Shown: one piece after another, positions 1 to 11,809 of the stretch
Layout of the letters: each line of letters begins with the position of its first letter
Numbering within the stretch: position 1 is the first letter of the stretch
Assembly (NCBI RefSeq): GCF_003286085.1
Contig: NW_020825294.1
Span: 10,500,501-10,564,500 of the forward strand
From: Drosophila persimilis
Taxonomy: Eukaryota > Arthropoda > Insecta > Diptera > Drosophilidae
Reading direction: 5' to 3'
DNA length: 64,000 bases
Notes under the pieces: model-generated
Told to the model about the DNA's origin: nothing
The model's input: the letters and a program-made list of their open reading frames with translations, nothing else
Database searches by the model: none
Program-made: the position numbers and the translations under genes

Positions 1-136
1 CGTTTCCCGTGTACCCTTCACAGAAAAGTTTCACTTTGATAGTTGGGGTAACATTTTTTGGCGCTTTGGGTTTGCCGCCGCTGCCGCTGCCGCCGCCGTC
101 GCTGCTGCTGTTTTTGACAACTTACTCGTGCGATGC

Positions 137-172
137 GACCGACCGACCGACCGACCGACCGACCGACCGACC
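137..172. repeat. (GACC)9 tetranucleotide microsatellite
   Basis: Nine perfect GACC units. They keep all frames open, giving Asp-Arg-Pro-Thr periodic peptides in overlapping frames that should not be read as genes. Confidence 0.95.
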
Positions 173-300
173 AACCGACTGTCCGTCTATCCTGTGCCCT
201 TACCCTTCTTACCCGACTCCTGCTCATCCATTGCCATGCCTCCCCGTCCCTCCTAGCCCAGCAGCTATTTTTGCTGCGTTTGGCAACATGTGTGCGAGTG

Positions 301-413
301 TCTCTCTCTCTCTCTCGGACGAACTCTCTTTGCGAACTCTTATACATACATATAACTGTGTTTATCATCTCCTACTCATCTCTCTCTCTCTCTCTCGCTC
401 TCTCTCCCGCTCT
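301..413. repeat. CT microsatellites, two blocks
   Basis: A (TC)8 run at 301-316 and an interrupted TC tract at about 378-413. CT/GA tracts like these recur throughout the window. They can bind GAGA factor, or act as pyrimidine tracts if transcribed, but nothing here is specific. Confidence 0.9.
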
Positions 414-1850
414 GTCTATAAACCGGCCGTCGCGTTTTTGCCCTTTGGCCATTAAAGTTGTCGTGGGTCCTTAAATTGTATTTTTTGTTGCCATCTTTGT
501 GGGGCGGGTGTATTGATGGATCTAAGCGATTTGTGGCATACCGTATACGTGCTTTCATGGCTCTTCATAAAACTTCATTTTGTGGCCAAGTTTCAGATAG
601 TTTATATCACTTTTCGATGCGGAATAGCCCAGAGACGAGCCCATAAGGAATATATAGAGATACATTTAAGGTAGGTACTTCAGATGTACAGCCTTTTCAA
701 AGGGTAATTTGAAGTAGTTTACGGAAATATTCTTTAAATTCAACAGCAAGACTCTTCCTTCATTCCTTCACCTTCGCACTCCCCTCGCTCCGCATTCCAT
801 CCTCTTTGAGTCCTTTGCCGGGCGACGGCCCAAACCTGAAGTTTGTTTTATCCGGCGACGGGCTTACGGGCAAATCAATTAACTTAATGAAAACTATTTA
901 GTTATGCACAAGAGCCACAGTCACTTCGATATGTCAGGTACAGAAGTGTTCGGTTTCGGCGACCTGTCCTGTGAGTTCTGTTGAGAAAGATCCCCCCGAG
1001 AGCACCCTTTATAGGGATGTGCATTCATTTTGAATGTGATTTTCATTACAAAAGTTAAAGTACATTTATTCTGCCATAAAAGAGGGGAATTTTCACAAAT
1101 TTCCACAAATTTTCACAGCTCAACTTGACCGCAAATCGCGGGCACAGCTGTCAAAATATAAGCGCAGCTAATTTATCTTTAAAGAGTGAGAAAATAGGGG
1201 AATAGTGGGGAGGGGAGAACTGAGATAATTACGAAACTGATGAAGTCTCCTTGGGTCTCGGTCTCTGGGTGCCTTGTGTGTGGCATGGCATAACGGTTCC
1301 ATAATAAATTATCGCGCAATTTGTTAAGGGAAAAACTATAGCCAGGGGGGGGAGCAAACTGAGGGAAAACTTTCAACAAGTCGGAAAATGGTCGAACACA
1401 GAACAACAGAACAGCAGTACGGAACGGAACGGAATGGAAACACAGAAGGCAATAAAAACGTTTCCAGCATTAATCAATTAATTTCAATTAAATTGTGAAA
1501 AATCACAAAAACGTGAGGAAAGACGAAGCGCTACAAAAACAAACTCCACACAGAGAGAGGGAGAGAAACAGAGAAACAGAGAAACACAACAGCCAGAAAC
1601 ATACGTAAAAGCACAAAAGAGGGGGAAAAAATCAGGCCAAATTTTAATGTTAAACAATTGGGGAAAAAACGGCTCAGAAGTAAACAATTTTGATGGGCTT
1701 TGTATCTAAATTTTAAGTGGCAACACTTGACATGTGGCATTCCCCCACCCCCATAATTGGCACTTGTAGAAACAATAAGATTCAATTGGAAGAAGTCCTT
1801 GTTGGTTATGTCAAGGCATAAATCCTCGGTACTCATTACGAATAATTTCC

Positions 1851-1856
1851 TCAGTT
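1851..1856 (+). promoter_or_regulatory. Initiator-like TCAGTT before the small ORF
   Basis: TCAGTT matches the Drosophila initiator consensus and lies about 74 bases before the ATG at 1930. No clear TATA box sits 25-35 bases upstream. The match is short and would occur often by chance. It matters only together with the candidate ORF. Confidence 0.15.
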
Positions 1857-1929
1857 AAATTCGGTACGTTCGAGCTCCCCAAATCATATCAAACCAGTGC
1901 GAGCAGAGCAGAGAATTTTCAGATACGAA

Positions 1930-2202
1930 ATGGCTGAGTGTATTGAAGGAATGAGACAGCTGAGAAGCGCTGCCCAAGTGACCGGAGAAACCGAATGCCG
2001 AGAGGTGGAGCCTGGTGCCATCGAATCGGTTCATGCAGAGCTCTTAGCTGTTCCAGATGTTCTCATATACAATTTACTACAGCGACGACACTGGTTGCTG
2101 AAGTTCCAGCAAAGAGGGTGTAGGCACAAAACACAGGGTGAGCCAGGACCAGGTGCACGAAACAGAAACGACTGGCGGGACCAGTCCAGACGCGACCGTT
2201 AA
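1930..2202 (+). CDS. Candidate small nested ORF, 90 codons, function unknown
   Basis: An ATG frame runs 90 codons to TAA at 2200-2202. The frame stays open upstream to a GTG at 1897, but the ATG at 1930 is the better start. The protein is charged, starts MAECIEG, has a leucine-rich middle (residues about 38-60) and an Arg/Asn-rich tail. I do not recognise it. An initiator-like TCAGTT lies at 1851-1856 and AATAAA at 2361-2366, about 160 bases past the stop, so a compact transcript is conceivable. CAG/GGTGAGCC near 2136 could act as a 5' splice site and end the coding part earlier. Codon choice is mixed (several AGA and GGA), unlike a well-expressed fly gene. It would be antisense to the inferred host transcript. 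A chance frame is equally likely. Confidence 0.2.
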   Translation: MAECIEGMRQLRSAAQVTGETECREVEPGAIESVHAELLAVPDVLIYNLLQRRHWLLKFQQRGCRHKTQGEPGPGARNRNDWRDQSRRDR

Positions 2203-2750
2203 TCGGTTGTGATATTAATATATCGTGCCGAAAGAGAAGATATGGTATTTCCTGACCCTAGAATCGACTGCAAAAAACATTTATAGATTTCCCATCACAG
2301 AACTATTGAGTTTCTTTGGAAATTCTCAAAAAGATTCAATTACAGAATTGGACTTTTACCAATAAAGAATATAAAATATATGTTGAAAATAATTGAAAAT
2401 TCCGAAATATTTAAGCTGTTGGGGGATTATTTCTAATGTTTATTGGGCAATGCAATATCAAAAGGCAGCCAAAAAAATCTATTAGCAAAATAATGCGAAA
2501 TACAGAAAAGAAAATAGACAAGAAAATGTTACGAAAAGCAGAGCGGAAAACTAAATCTCTCTCTGCCGCTCTATCGGTTCTGTCTTTCTACCATATTCCG
2601 TTCCTCTCTCGTTTATCTCCCGTAATTTATTGTATTTTTTCCACACTTATTTTTGCAACATGTGCTTGCGCTCTCTCTCGCTCTTTTGTTTGGGGAGACC
2701 AAAGGGAGGCCCCATCAAGTAGCTGAAATGATAAGACTAACCCTGACAGC

Positions 2751-2815
2751 ACAGACAGATACAGATACAGATACGGGTTCGGGTGCGGGCACGGGCACGG
2801 CTACAGATACAGTTA
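2751..2815. repeat. ACAGAT hexamer repeat with degenerate GGGYNC extension
   Basis: ACAGAT-type units at 2751-2774 are followed by GGGTTC, GGGTGC, GGGCAC, GGGCAC and a last ACAGAT. Period 6 is kept while the unit drifts, suggesting one old hexamer array. Confidence 0.8.
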
Positions 2816-3607
2816 GAGAGTGTGTGCCCCTTATCAGTCTATAAGCAATGTATACTCGCACCTAAACGAGTACATATATAGTATTATTCTGCAACTAATT
2901 TTAATGGAAATTTTCGCTAAACAAATCAAACACAAATTATTGCTAACAAGACAACAAAAATGCAGAGTAAATTCGCTGAAAATGCTGCCACTGCCACTCT
3001 TTTCAATCTATTGTACGTATCGTTTCCATCCCCTGTCCCCCGTAACCCGTCCCCCCATCACCCATCCCCCATCCCATTGTTCGGTTGTTGTGCTGCGTTG
3101 AACCCAGACAGAAATGGATCCTTTTATTGGTGGCTAATGCAATTTTAAGCCAACGACATCGACCTGTTGGCCAACAGAGAGGGGGGTGGGGGGGTCTGTG
3201 GTGCTGCCACGCACACTGCTAACAAGGTTACATTAAAAACAAAGTTATGCGAACGTTTTAAGCGGCCTAGACGCACCCTAGAGATGGGCACAAGCCGTCA
3301 GAATGTGGACACGAAATGGCTGGGCCATCTCCAGCACACAGCGCCACTGGGGGACATGTGCGATATGGACAGCAATTTCCACACATGAGAGAGCCGCACA
3401 ATAGGCAGGGGAGGGGCGGGCAGGGGAGCGGAGGGGTCATGCGGATGGCTTGTGGTCGGTGCCCTGACGACCCCTCACTGGGCTCCCGTTTGCACAGAAA
3501 ATACAACAAACGATAATTAAGCGTAAAACGCAAAGCGATGCAAAAATCCCAAAAATGGCAATAGAACAATTCTGGGGCGGGGCAGAGGCCAAACAATAGC
3601 ACAGTCC

Positions 3608-3640
3608 TGCTCCCTGCTCCCCGCTCCCTGCTCCCTGCCC
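3608..3640. repeat. 7-bp tandem repeat TGCTCCC
   Basis: Four to five units of TGCTCCC, one with C for T at the first base. It is one of several 7-bp repeats in the window (also 13094, 26753 and 34253). Confidence 0.85.
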
Positions 3641-4307
3641 ATCGGCCACCCAAAGGACTAAATGAAATAATGCATTTTATGTCGGTTTGCCTGCGTGATC
3701 CTTGCACCCCGACATGTGCCTCTGCCTGTGTCTGTGTCCTCTCTCGCCGGTTTGTTTGCCTTTGTTCTGTGTTTTTGTTTTTCTTTTTTTTGGTTAGTTT
3801 TATTTTGCAATTTTTTTGTTGTTTTTTTAATAGCTCATTGCGCTTTTTGTAAGAGTGTTTCAGGAGATTTGGGATTCATGTTAACGGCAAAGAAATTTAT
3901 TGAAAATCCTACGGCTATTGCTTCGTGATTTATTCTTCGCCAGAAAGGCGAAAAGTGACAAAGAGAATCCAATAAAAAAGTGCACGCCGTTTGTTCAGGC
4001 AATCTGTGCTCTAGGGACCGAGAATGCAAAAACAAAATGCACGTCTTGCTGCTTTTAGATGAATATATTTTAAGGAATACTTAAACTGGGTAATGCTGAT
4101 GGACCTTTCATCAAAAACGCCAGAAATGTCGATGCTTTGATACTTTTACGCTTTCTATCAAGAGACAAAATATGTCGGGGAATAGTTTTATTTTTTGTTT
4201 GGCCCCAAAACTACATTTATTTTTCTCTATTATATTATATTCCATTCAGACCCCCACAGGCCCCAAAACCAACAGTAGATATTCGTATTTCCGGCTGCCT
4301 CCAGTCA

Positions 4308-4312
<5 letters not shown>

Positions 4313-4339
<27 letters not shown>
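4313..4339. repeat. (CT)n microsatellite
   Basis: About 13 uninterrupted TC units. Confidence 0.95.
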
Positions 4340-5052
4340 TGTCTCTGGATTTCTTCAATCCTTCGCTTCATCCCATACTCATTTTTGTGTCGTTATTTTT
4401 AATATTTCCGCATAAATTATGCTAAACATTTGCCATTGTCTGAATGTACTTCCTTTTGGCTCAGTTTTTGTGCAATTATTTTGTTTATTTAATTTTCCCG
4501 TTTCTCCCATTTTCCCCACTCTCAAGAGGAAAGCCATAAAAGGCGGCATCAGCAAAGCCAACAAGAAAGAGGGAAAAACAAACAAACAACAGAGTGCTGT
4601 TGGCTAATAGATCTTCTCCTCGTCGGTTAATTGTCATATAAAAGTCGTCGAGGGGGACGACAGCAGCTCTGCTGTGTTGCAACGCAGTTTTCGCCGCAAA
4701 ACTATCTTTCCGCACGCACCTCCTCCTCCGCACACATTCGAAATGAATGATTTTTTTGAGGATAGAGGAAGTCCGTAAACGTAGAATCATAGAGAATGAT
4801 AATATCTACTTGTTAGCCGAAAAACATACCGATCGGTAGCAAATAAGTCGCTTTGGCTCCTGGAACACCTGGCTTCGAGCATTATTAATCGCTTATCAGT
4901 GGTCTTTTCGAGGATTCGAAAGGTATCGAGGATTAAAGACTTTTTTTCTAATGTAACACATTAATAATTATGTATTCACTTTTATTTAGATTAAACAACA
5001 AATCGAGTACTAAAATAATAAAAATAAAAACAAAATAATCAAGCACTCGAGT

Positions 5053-5071
5053 CACGTGTCGCCTTCACGTG
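5053..5071. promoter_or_regulatory. Pair of CACGTG E-boxes
   Basis: Perfect CACGTG palindromes lie at 5053-5058 and 5066-5071, 13 bases apart and each preceded by T (TCACGTG). This word is bound by bHLH factors such as Max/Myc, Mitf and Clock/Cycle. Function is inferred only from the paired match; another CACGTG occurs near 5912. Confidence 0.3.
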
Positions 5072-5238
5072 GGCCTCTCTAATTGGTTTCCTTTTGAGAG
5101 GAAAATGTGTGCCGCCGAAGTGAAAGAAGAACAGAAGCGAATACATTTTGCTGTAGCTCTCTTTTTGCGCTGTTCCCTTTGCTTTTTGCTTCTACTTCTA
5201 CTTCTTATAAATATTAATTAAGTCAACTCTCACTCTTG

Positions 5239-5280
5239 GAGAGAGAGAGAGAGAGAGCGGGAGAGCGGGAGAGGGAGAGG
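5239..5280. repeat. (GA)n tract
   Basis: About nine GA units, then GCGGGAGA-type degenerate purine units. It could bind GAGA factor. Confidence 0.9.
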
Positions 5281-6321
5281 TCGGTCTGGAGTGTCGCTTC
5301 TGGGACGGAGATTAGCTTCTGGCTTTGCTATCAGCCTCACACATGGCCTCCAGCTGCGAGGGTCGCTGGAAAAGTCCACTATTTGGAATTTTCGCGCATT
5401 TCCCCAATTCGCAAGAGAACTTTTGTCTCTAAGCCCTGTCTTTTCCTCTCTTAATTGTGTTTATGCTTTAAGTGCTGCTGCTGGCCCCTAGGATATATAT
5501 CTGCGTATTTCTTACTCCTGCTGTCCAAGCATTTACTTCCCCGTGCCCTTCCCATTACCCCCGTTCCCTTCGTCGTTTTCTTTGGTTTTTCATGCGCGTT
5601 GCGCGTCATAAAATATTGATGGCCATAAATAAAGAACCGCGTAGCTTTTAATGTGAACGCAGCGCAAACGTAAACAAAATGTAAGACGCACAGTGGCCTC
5701 AGAAATGTGCAAAAATTGATTGAAAAAAGTCGAAACTACGAAAGAGAGAGTGATAAAGATAGAAGGCAAGGAAGTGAAGAAGAGATATCTTCTGCGAGTG
5801 ATCCTCTAAGAAGTCTCACAGTTTAATCCGTTTTCCAATCCTTCAATTGCTAATCCCTTCAATAATATATGCTTTCCGATCACGCTCTTTTCAGGTATTA
5901 TAGTGTCGCGGCACGTGTGCCTCGGAAGGAAAAATAAAAACCCAGATCAGAGAACATATTGATATCTAGCTATATATCCATCTAAGATACATTTAAATGC
6001 TTCTATTCTGATACTTTATGGCGATTTATATTTAATTATTTCAATTAGTCATATATTAGGGAGCAAATTGTTTATTGTTTATTTTTTGTATGATTATTAG
6101 ATTTATTTTCAGTTAATTTCACACATTTTATTTTATGTGTATTATTCTTTATAGCGCATAAATTTTGGTTACTTTATGAAGCACATATTTTGTACACCTT
6201 CTATGACCTCCTTCTTCGTCGGACCCATTTCAATCGCACCCTTCCCCACTATGCGCCTGCCGACATCGCTTGCCCCAGGACGAGGACTTTGCATCAAGTG
6301 GCAGTTGATTACAGAGCCGCG

Positions 6322-6365
6322 GACGATGGGGAGACGATGGGGAGACGAAGTAGAGACGATGGGGA
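6322..6365. repeat. 11-bp tandem repeat GACGATGGGGA, 4 copies
   Basis: Units start at 6322, 6333, 6344 and 6355. The first, second and fourth are identical and the third is diverged (GACGAAGTAGA). The period is exactly 11. Confidence 0.9.
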
Positions 6366-7816
6366 CGACGGACGCAAACGATGCATCGCGTTAAACTGTT
6401 TGCGGTGGCCGGGCACCAACAAGAAGTCACAGATGAGGATGATGAAGAGGGACAGGGAGCGGTGGAGGTGGAGGGGGAGGGAGAGAACGCCGAGTGGAAT
6501 GTGCGAATGGCCAGAGAGATGGAGTGCTGAGGAATTAAGTGTCAAAACGCAGCTAAATAAATAAAGGTATTAAGCGTAAATGGCCAAGAGAACCACTCTC
6601 GAAAGAGTTAACGATTCCGTTTGCATGGGACCTGCATTGGAATCGGTATTGATGGGTATTCTTGGACCTATTCTCCGATGGAGAGATACAAATGAGTTAT
6701 TCAGATATCATTCCATATCATGGTAAACATTTCTGTATCCCATTCCAAACTTAAAGCCAATTAATGGCTAAGGCTCTAAGCTAACAAATTAACTAAATAT
6801 CAAATAAATCCGCTAATAATCCTGCGACTCCCCACCAATAAATTTCTCCTCTACCTGTGCCTCCTCTTTATGGAAATTCCACCACAAACCCTATACAAAT
6901 TGCACCCCAAAAACCACGTAAACCCACAAAATAAATTGAAATGCCAAAATGGAAATTAATCAAAATAATAATAATATTAAATCTGCATAGAACCGCAAAA
7001 ATACCCAAAAATATATGACTATGGAAAACAGTGCACTGTCTGTTTAGATGCCAAAAAATACTCTGAAACTATTACTGGACCTGCGAAATATTTATCGCTC
7101 ATTTCTGAACGATCACTGTGCATAATTTGTAAAATCCAGTAAAATATTTCAAGTGTGGTTTTCCAGTGAAATCAATTAACTAATTGTTTAAGCGGCTTAC
7201 CCCAGTCCCAGCCCCCACTAAAAAAAAACCATACGTCTGGGGGGCGTGGCCGTGCAAATAGGCAACAATAATAAATAACAATAACGATAATATTATTGCG
7301 AGGGAGTCGTGGTAGGTGGGAGGGCAGGAGGGAGTACTCCATGCATCGACAAGAGGAGCGTAACATAAGTGAGACACGCCTCATTAATTTGAATTCCCTG
7401 TTTGGGGGGGCTGTGGGTGGCGTTTGGTGTGTGGTGTGGGGGGAGGGGGGAGGGGCAGTCATTCCGTGGGGGAGTGCGAGTGTGCTTACATCGCATTAGT
7501 ATGTGTAAGCATAACCCAAACACAAACACAAGCACAAGCACAGGGCTCTGCTCTCCTCGAAATATGAAAATCATCGCCCAGCCCCCCCTTTTGGCCACTA
7601 ATCCAGCTCCTTTTGGCCAAGTGACTGACTGGCATATTGAACAAAATATCAAGGCAGAACCACAGACAGACAGAGGGAGAGAGGGTGGGGGAGGGGAGGA
7701 AGGATGCATGGGATTGACTGGATGCGATGGATGAATGAAGGGTAAGAGCTGGGCGACAGGGTCATGCCATTGGGCGTACGTGCGTGTTAGACATAACTTC
7801 CCGTTACAACCGAACA

Positions 7817-7853
7817 CCGAGAGAGAGAGACAGGCAACGAGAGAGAGAGAGAG
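7817..7853. repeat. (GA)n microsatellite, two blocks
   Basis: GAGAGAGA at about 7819-7829 and (GA)7-8 at about 7840-7853, separated by CAGGCAAC. Confidence 0.85.
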
Positions 7854-8455
7854 TCGGGCGGCGAGAACACAATGTGAATTTCAAATATGGCAAATATATG
7901 TACATATGTATGTATACACCACAGACCTCCCCGCAGACAATGCCTGGGATCATCATCATAATCATTTTGGGCATGCACGAACACGCTAATACCTTGGGAT
8001 ACCGCATTTTGAAAATTAAGAGTAATGTGGATTTTTTCAAGGCCCAAAGCCACATTAGTCTAAGAATAAAAGGAATCTGTAGAATTTCGACTTGAGGATA
8101 GGAATTTTAATGAAGATTCTTTGATTTCCACTTAAAAATTGAATTAGATTATATATATTTCCAAACAAATGGCACTCTTATCAATTTTAAATATATTTTG
8201 CACCATTTCTTGATGTCCTAACCAGTGCTTTCGATCTTTTGATTTCCATGTTTCCAAGGAAATGAAACCTGAATTTCTATTGTGCCCATTCTTCCAGTGC
8301 AATCTGCCCGAGCCAACGAATACACCCTTCATCGTAATAGTACCATAATGGTGCAAAATTCCGCAAGAATGGACAACTCGTCAAAGCACCGAGGAATGAC
8401 AATACAATCAACTGGACAAACGGACGCGACTGTAGCAGAGGACAGACGAGAGACA

Positions 8456-8500
8456 GCGCAGTAGTGAGCGCAGCAGAGAGCGCAGCAGAGAGAGCAGCAG
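8456..8500. repeat. 12-bp repeat GAGCGCAGCAGA
   Basis: Two good copies plus degenerate flanks. The similar 12-bp purine repeat at 51795-51830 suggests the same expansion process. Confidence 0.75.
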
Positions 8501-9013
8501 ATATCCAGAAATGCATTGGCCGCTCCTCCAGCTGCTCCTTACTGTTTATGTTTATGTTTATGTTCTTCTTCTCTTCTGTTCTGTTCTGCTCTGTTCCTCT
8601 CCGTGCCGTTCCTTTTGCTGCCTGACTGCTTGACTGCCTGCCTGTCATAGATGTCCGCATAATACTTATACACAGTTATGCGCCTGGTTAACCCGTGCTG
8701 CGTTGTGTCTGTCAACTTGTGCGAACGGAGGGAGGGCCGGGCAGGGGCCGGGGCAGGGGGGCAGGCAGAGTGGTAAATATCGCACACAGTTTTGGTTTTT
8801 GGTTAAAATGCCGTCGCTACGTCTCGCTCTCTCCGAGTTGTCTGTCGGCATCGTCGTCTAGCAGCCGCGCTGCTGCGATATGTGTGTTGTGCCGGAAATG
8901 CCGTTAAATGAAATTGTTTTTGTCAAAATTAATGTGCACAACAATGCCGGAGAGACAAGCGGACGAGCGGTGGACTGTGGACGGAGGACGAGACATAGTC
9001 ATCATGAGGTTAA

Positions 9014-9225
9014 GTGTGTGGGTGTCTCTCTCTGTCGCTCTCTCTCTGTCTGTCTCTCCCTCTCTGACTCCGTTCGAGTGTGTGGCTGGATTTTTGATTC
9101 TCAATGCGATTTGCTACGGCTGTAAGTGTGTCTGTGTGTCTGTTTGTGTGTGGTCACGTACGTGACAGATTTTGATGAAATTTTCGTTTCGTTTCGTTTC
9201 AGTGGCGCCTTTCTTCTTCTTCTTC
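9014..9225. repeat. Cluster of CT, GT, GTTTC and CTT microsatellites
   Basis: CT-rich 9024-9063, GT-rich 9121-9153, TTTCG pentamers at 9183-9200 and CTT units at 9211-9225, packed into about 200 bases. Confidence 0.8.
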
Positions 9226-11791
9226 TGGATGCCAAATGTGCGTTTGGACTCGTTATAATTGCCTGAGCAAAAGACGTTCGGAGGGGGAGGATGGGGGGAA
9301 TAGAGCTGTTAGACATTTACAGGGGAGTGGAGTGGGGGATGGCTAAGCGGTTTAGCAAGTTTACCCCGAAGGAGAGGTCCGGTCCAAGCAAAAGCTCAAT
9401 TAGGTGTGATATATAAAACTCAAGCTGATTTGATCTCTCTCTATTCCCAGGAGTGTTGGAAGGTAATCATTTTATTCTATGATTTTCATTGAATTGAGAG
9501 AATAAGATATCAATGCGAGGTCCTGGGCAAAAGTTATGAAAGTTATTTGAGGGAAAGAGTTTTCGCGGGAATTGATAGCTAAACGACTCTTCAGACCTGT
9601 GGTATCCGGCAGTAATCTGTTGTATTTAACAGCTAATTGAATTCTCTGCACTCCTAATCCACATGACCACAAGTAATGAGCCTGAGAGCCGAGCCGGAAG
9701 GAACCCACCAGAGAGCAGGCAGCAGAGGCAGTAGCACGGAGTGTACATAAAACAATCCTAAAGAACCGAACTCCATCTCGACTGCATTTCATAAAGAACT
9801 CAATAAATGTGCGCCAGTGCGTGTGTGGCTATCCATTTATGACGGCATAAAGCCAAGCCAGTGCAAAGGTGAAACATGGAAACGCATTAGAGGCGGAGTT
9901 GTGTCCGTTAGCACGCGGAGAGGGGGAAAAAACATAAACAAAAACCAAAATGGGAAAATGGGAAGATTGTAAAAGGCCAACAGCAGGTGTAATGGGGCCC
10001 AAAGACCGCCGCACACACACAGGCAGCGAATGAAAAGCCCCTGATTCTGGATTGGAGATGGGAAAAACTGCACGTCACGGGCGAAGGGACACAACTGTAC
10101 CTTAAAACGTAACGTCCTTGTCGAGGCCCTACTGTATCGACCAAATTTAAACAAAATCAATCCCATTAATCGAAGCTTACTCCTGACCAATGTTATGGCC
10201 AAATAAAGGGTACATTTTCGACACACCTTACCGGTCAGGGCCCGAGTGCTCCCATCTCTAATCTCTGCTGAACATATCCCTGTTTCTCCATCCATTTCCT
10301 TTCTATTCTCTCGCCTCTTGCTGTCGTCTGTCGCCTGAATCCGACATAAGTTTACACCAGGGAGACAGAGAAAGAGAAAGATAGAGAAGAGAGAGAGAAA
10401 CACAAAACTGGGAGGAAAAGAGAGAGCTAGAATTATGACACAAAGCCGCATAAATCTTGTTGAAGATAAAAAATAGCGAAAACAAGAAAGTCTCGGGGAA
10501 ATGCAAACAGAAGCGGAAAGAGAGGCAGATAGAGACGGAGCACGGCAGGGGTGCAGCAGGTGAGCAGGTGAGCAGGTGGAGCTATAAGGTCAACAGTTAG
10601 GCCTATAACCATTTTTTCTGAGCCGTGTGTCAGTTGCAGGGACGAGGACTGCTGCCCCAAGCAATTTGAATACCTTTTCCCCTTCTGTTTTTGTTTTTTT
10701 GTCCGTTCTCTTCTGTTGCTTCATCGTTCCATTGAGTGATTTAATGGAGAACTTTTTTTTGATGGACGGCGCTGATGGATGTCCCTTAATGAAAGGATTC
10801 TTGGAAGCTAATTGAAATATTGATCGAAAGGTTTAGCCAAAGAAGGAATGGGCAGATGCGAAAGCGAAAGCAGATTATCAATGATTGGATTTGGTGTGGA
10901 TAATTAAAACGAAAGGAAAGGCCCCCCATCAAGCCCCCCCCAACCTCTGAAACTCTTCCAATTCCGAGTAGATGCACAAAAGCGAGTGCCGGAGAATTAA
11001 AACAAAGAAAATGTCGTGTGCATGATTTTTTACAAATTGATTTTTCATTTTAAAAGGTTTTTCTTTGTATTTCCCCATCAGACGTTATTCCATATTAACC
11101 GTATCCATTCAGCTCTGCAACAATATGGATAGGGAGGGGGCCTCCTTACCCTTCCCCCGCGGCTAATTGAAACGAGAGCCAAAAAGCCCAACTGTTTGTT
11201 TTTTCAGTTGCCAACAAAAACCGTGTCGGAAGCAGATGCGTGGAACTTTTTGCGAGTTGGCATCGATTTGACTGTTATTTAGTTTTGTGCAGCAGTCTGG
11301 ATATTTGTTCGTCTCCACCCGAAAATGGTGGCAAACCGAGCAAAACTATAGAATACATTGTGGCCGATCATAGTCGGTGTCCGGCATAAGTTCGTGTGTC
11401 CATTCACTCGAAACTTGGTGTGGCAGCAGGCAGACACACGACCTGCATGCACCACACAAAAGTGCGTAGACCAGAGAGACCATTACCCATTTTCCCAGCT
11501 GTCTCCAGTCCCTGGCAGCCCATCGTAGTCCTCCTTGTATATACATAGACGGAGGCCATTCACAGTTCACACAGAGACAGACCAGAGACCCCTGTCTGCT
11601 GGTGAGGCTTCAGTTTGCTCGGGGGTCTGCTGCTTCCACGAAATTAGTATGACAAGTTGACCATGCTCCTGGCATCAGTTAAAACCACAACAAAAGCAAG
11701 ACCAAAAGCAAACCAGAGCACACAGCAGAGCAGACAGCATAACTGTGAAGCAATTATCAAAATGTCTAAAGTGCTGTTGAAGTACTGCACA

Positions 11792-11809
11792 TACGTATAC
11801 GTATACGTA
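11792..11809. repeat. 18-bp palindrome (TACGTA)3
   Basis: Three TACGTA units make a perfect self-complementary 18-mer. Confidence 0.85.

Larger units (their letters stand above)
1..1850. other. Non-coding, microsatellite-rich left edge
   Basis: The first 430 bases hold a CCG/CTG-rich patch near 70-115, the (GACC)9 repeat and two CT tracts. Open frames here run through those repeats and are artefacts of composition. From 430 to 1850 the sequence is mixed, with a GA-rich stretch at about 1548-1590 that includes three GAAACA-type units, and short homopurine runs. No RNA gene or mobile element was recognised. Confidence 0.6.
2367..5040. other. Non-coding stretch with hexamer and heptamer repeats
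   Basis: Contains an ACAGAT hexamer run (2751-2774) passing into GGGYNC units (to about 2815), C-rich sequence around 3030-3080, a 7-bp tandem repeat at 3608-3640, T-rich DNA at 3765-3835 and a CT tract at 4313-4339. Open frames of up to 146 codons on the minus strand around 3267-3707 overlap the 7-bp repeat and show no recognisable domain. No gene is supported. Confidence 0.55.
5040..7160. other. Non-coding, paired E-boxes and GA tract, AT-rich right half
   Basis: Holds two CACGTG E-boxes at 5053 and 5066, a GA tract at 5239-5280 and an 11-bp tandem repeat at 6322-6365. AT-rich DNA with AATAATAATA runs lies near 6960-6980. CAG/GTATT at 5892 follows a short pyrimidine run but the donor is weak. 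No gene is supported. Confidence 0.55.
7160..9420. other. Non-coding, G-rich and GA/CT-rich
   Basis: Includes G-rich sequence at about 7405-7470, AAGCACA/AACACAA units around 7515-7545, GA tracts at 7817-7853, a 12-bp repeat at 8456-8500, GTTTA units near 8545-8565 and CT/GT tracts at 9014-9153. Many overlapping frames on both strands are open because stop codons are rare in these repeats. No gene is supported. Confidence 0.55.

Noticed and set aside
5880..5900. Plus-strand TCTTTTCAG/GTATTA as a ratchet point
   Set aside because: Short pyrimidine run and a weak donor.
9837..10451. 204-codon minus-strand frame
   Set aside because: Serine/leucine/phenylalanine-rich because it reads the complement of GA-rich DNA. 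No domain was recognised.
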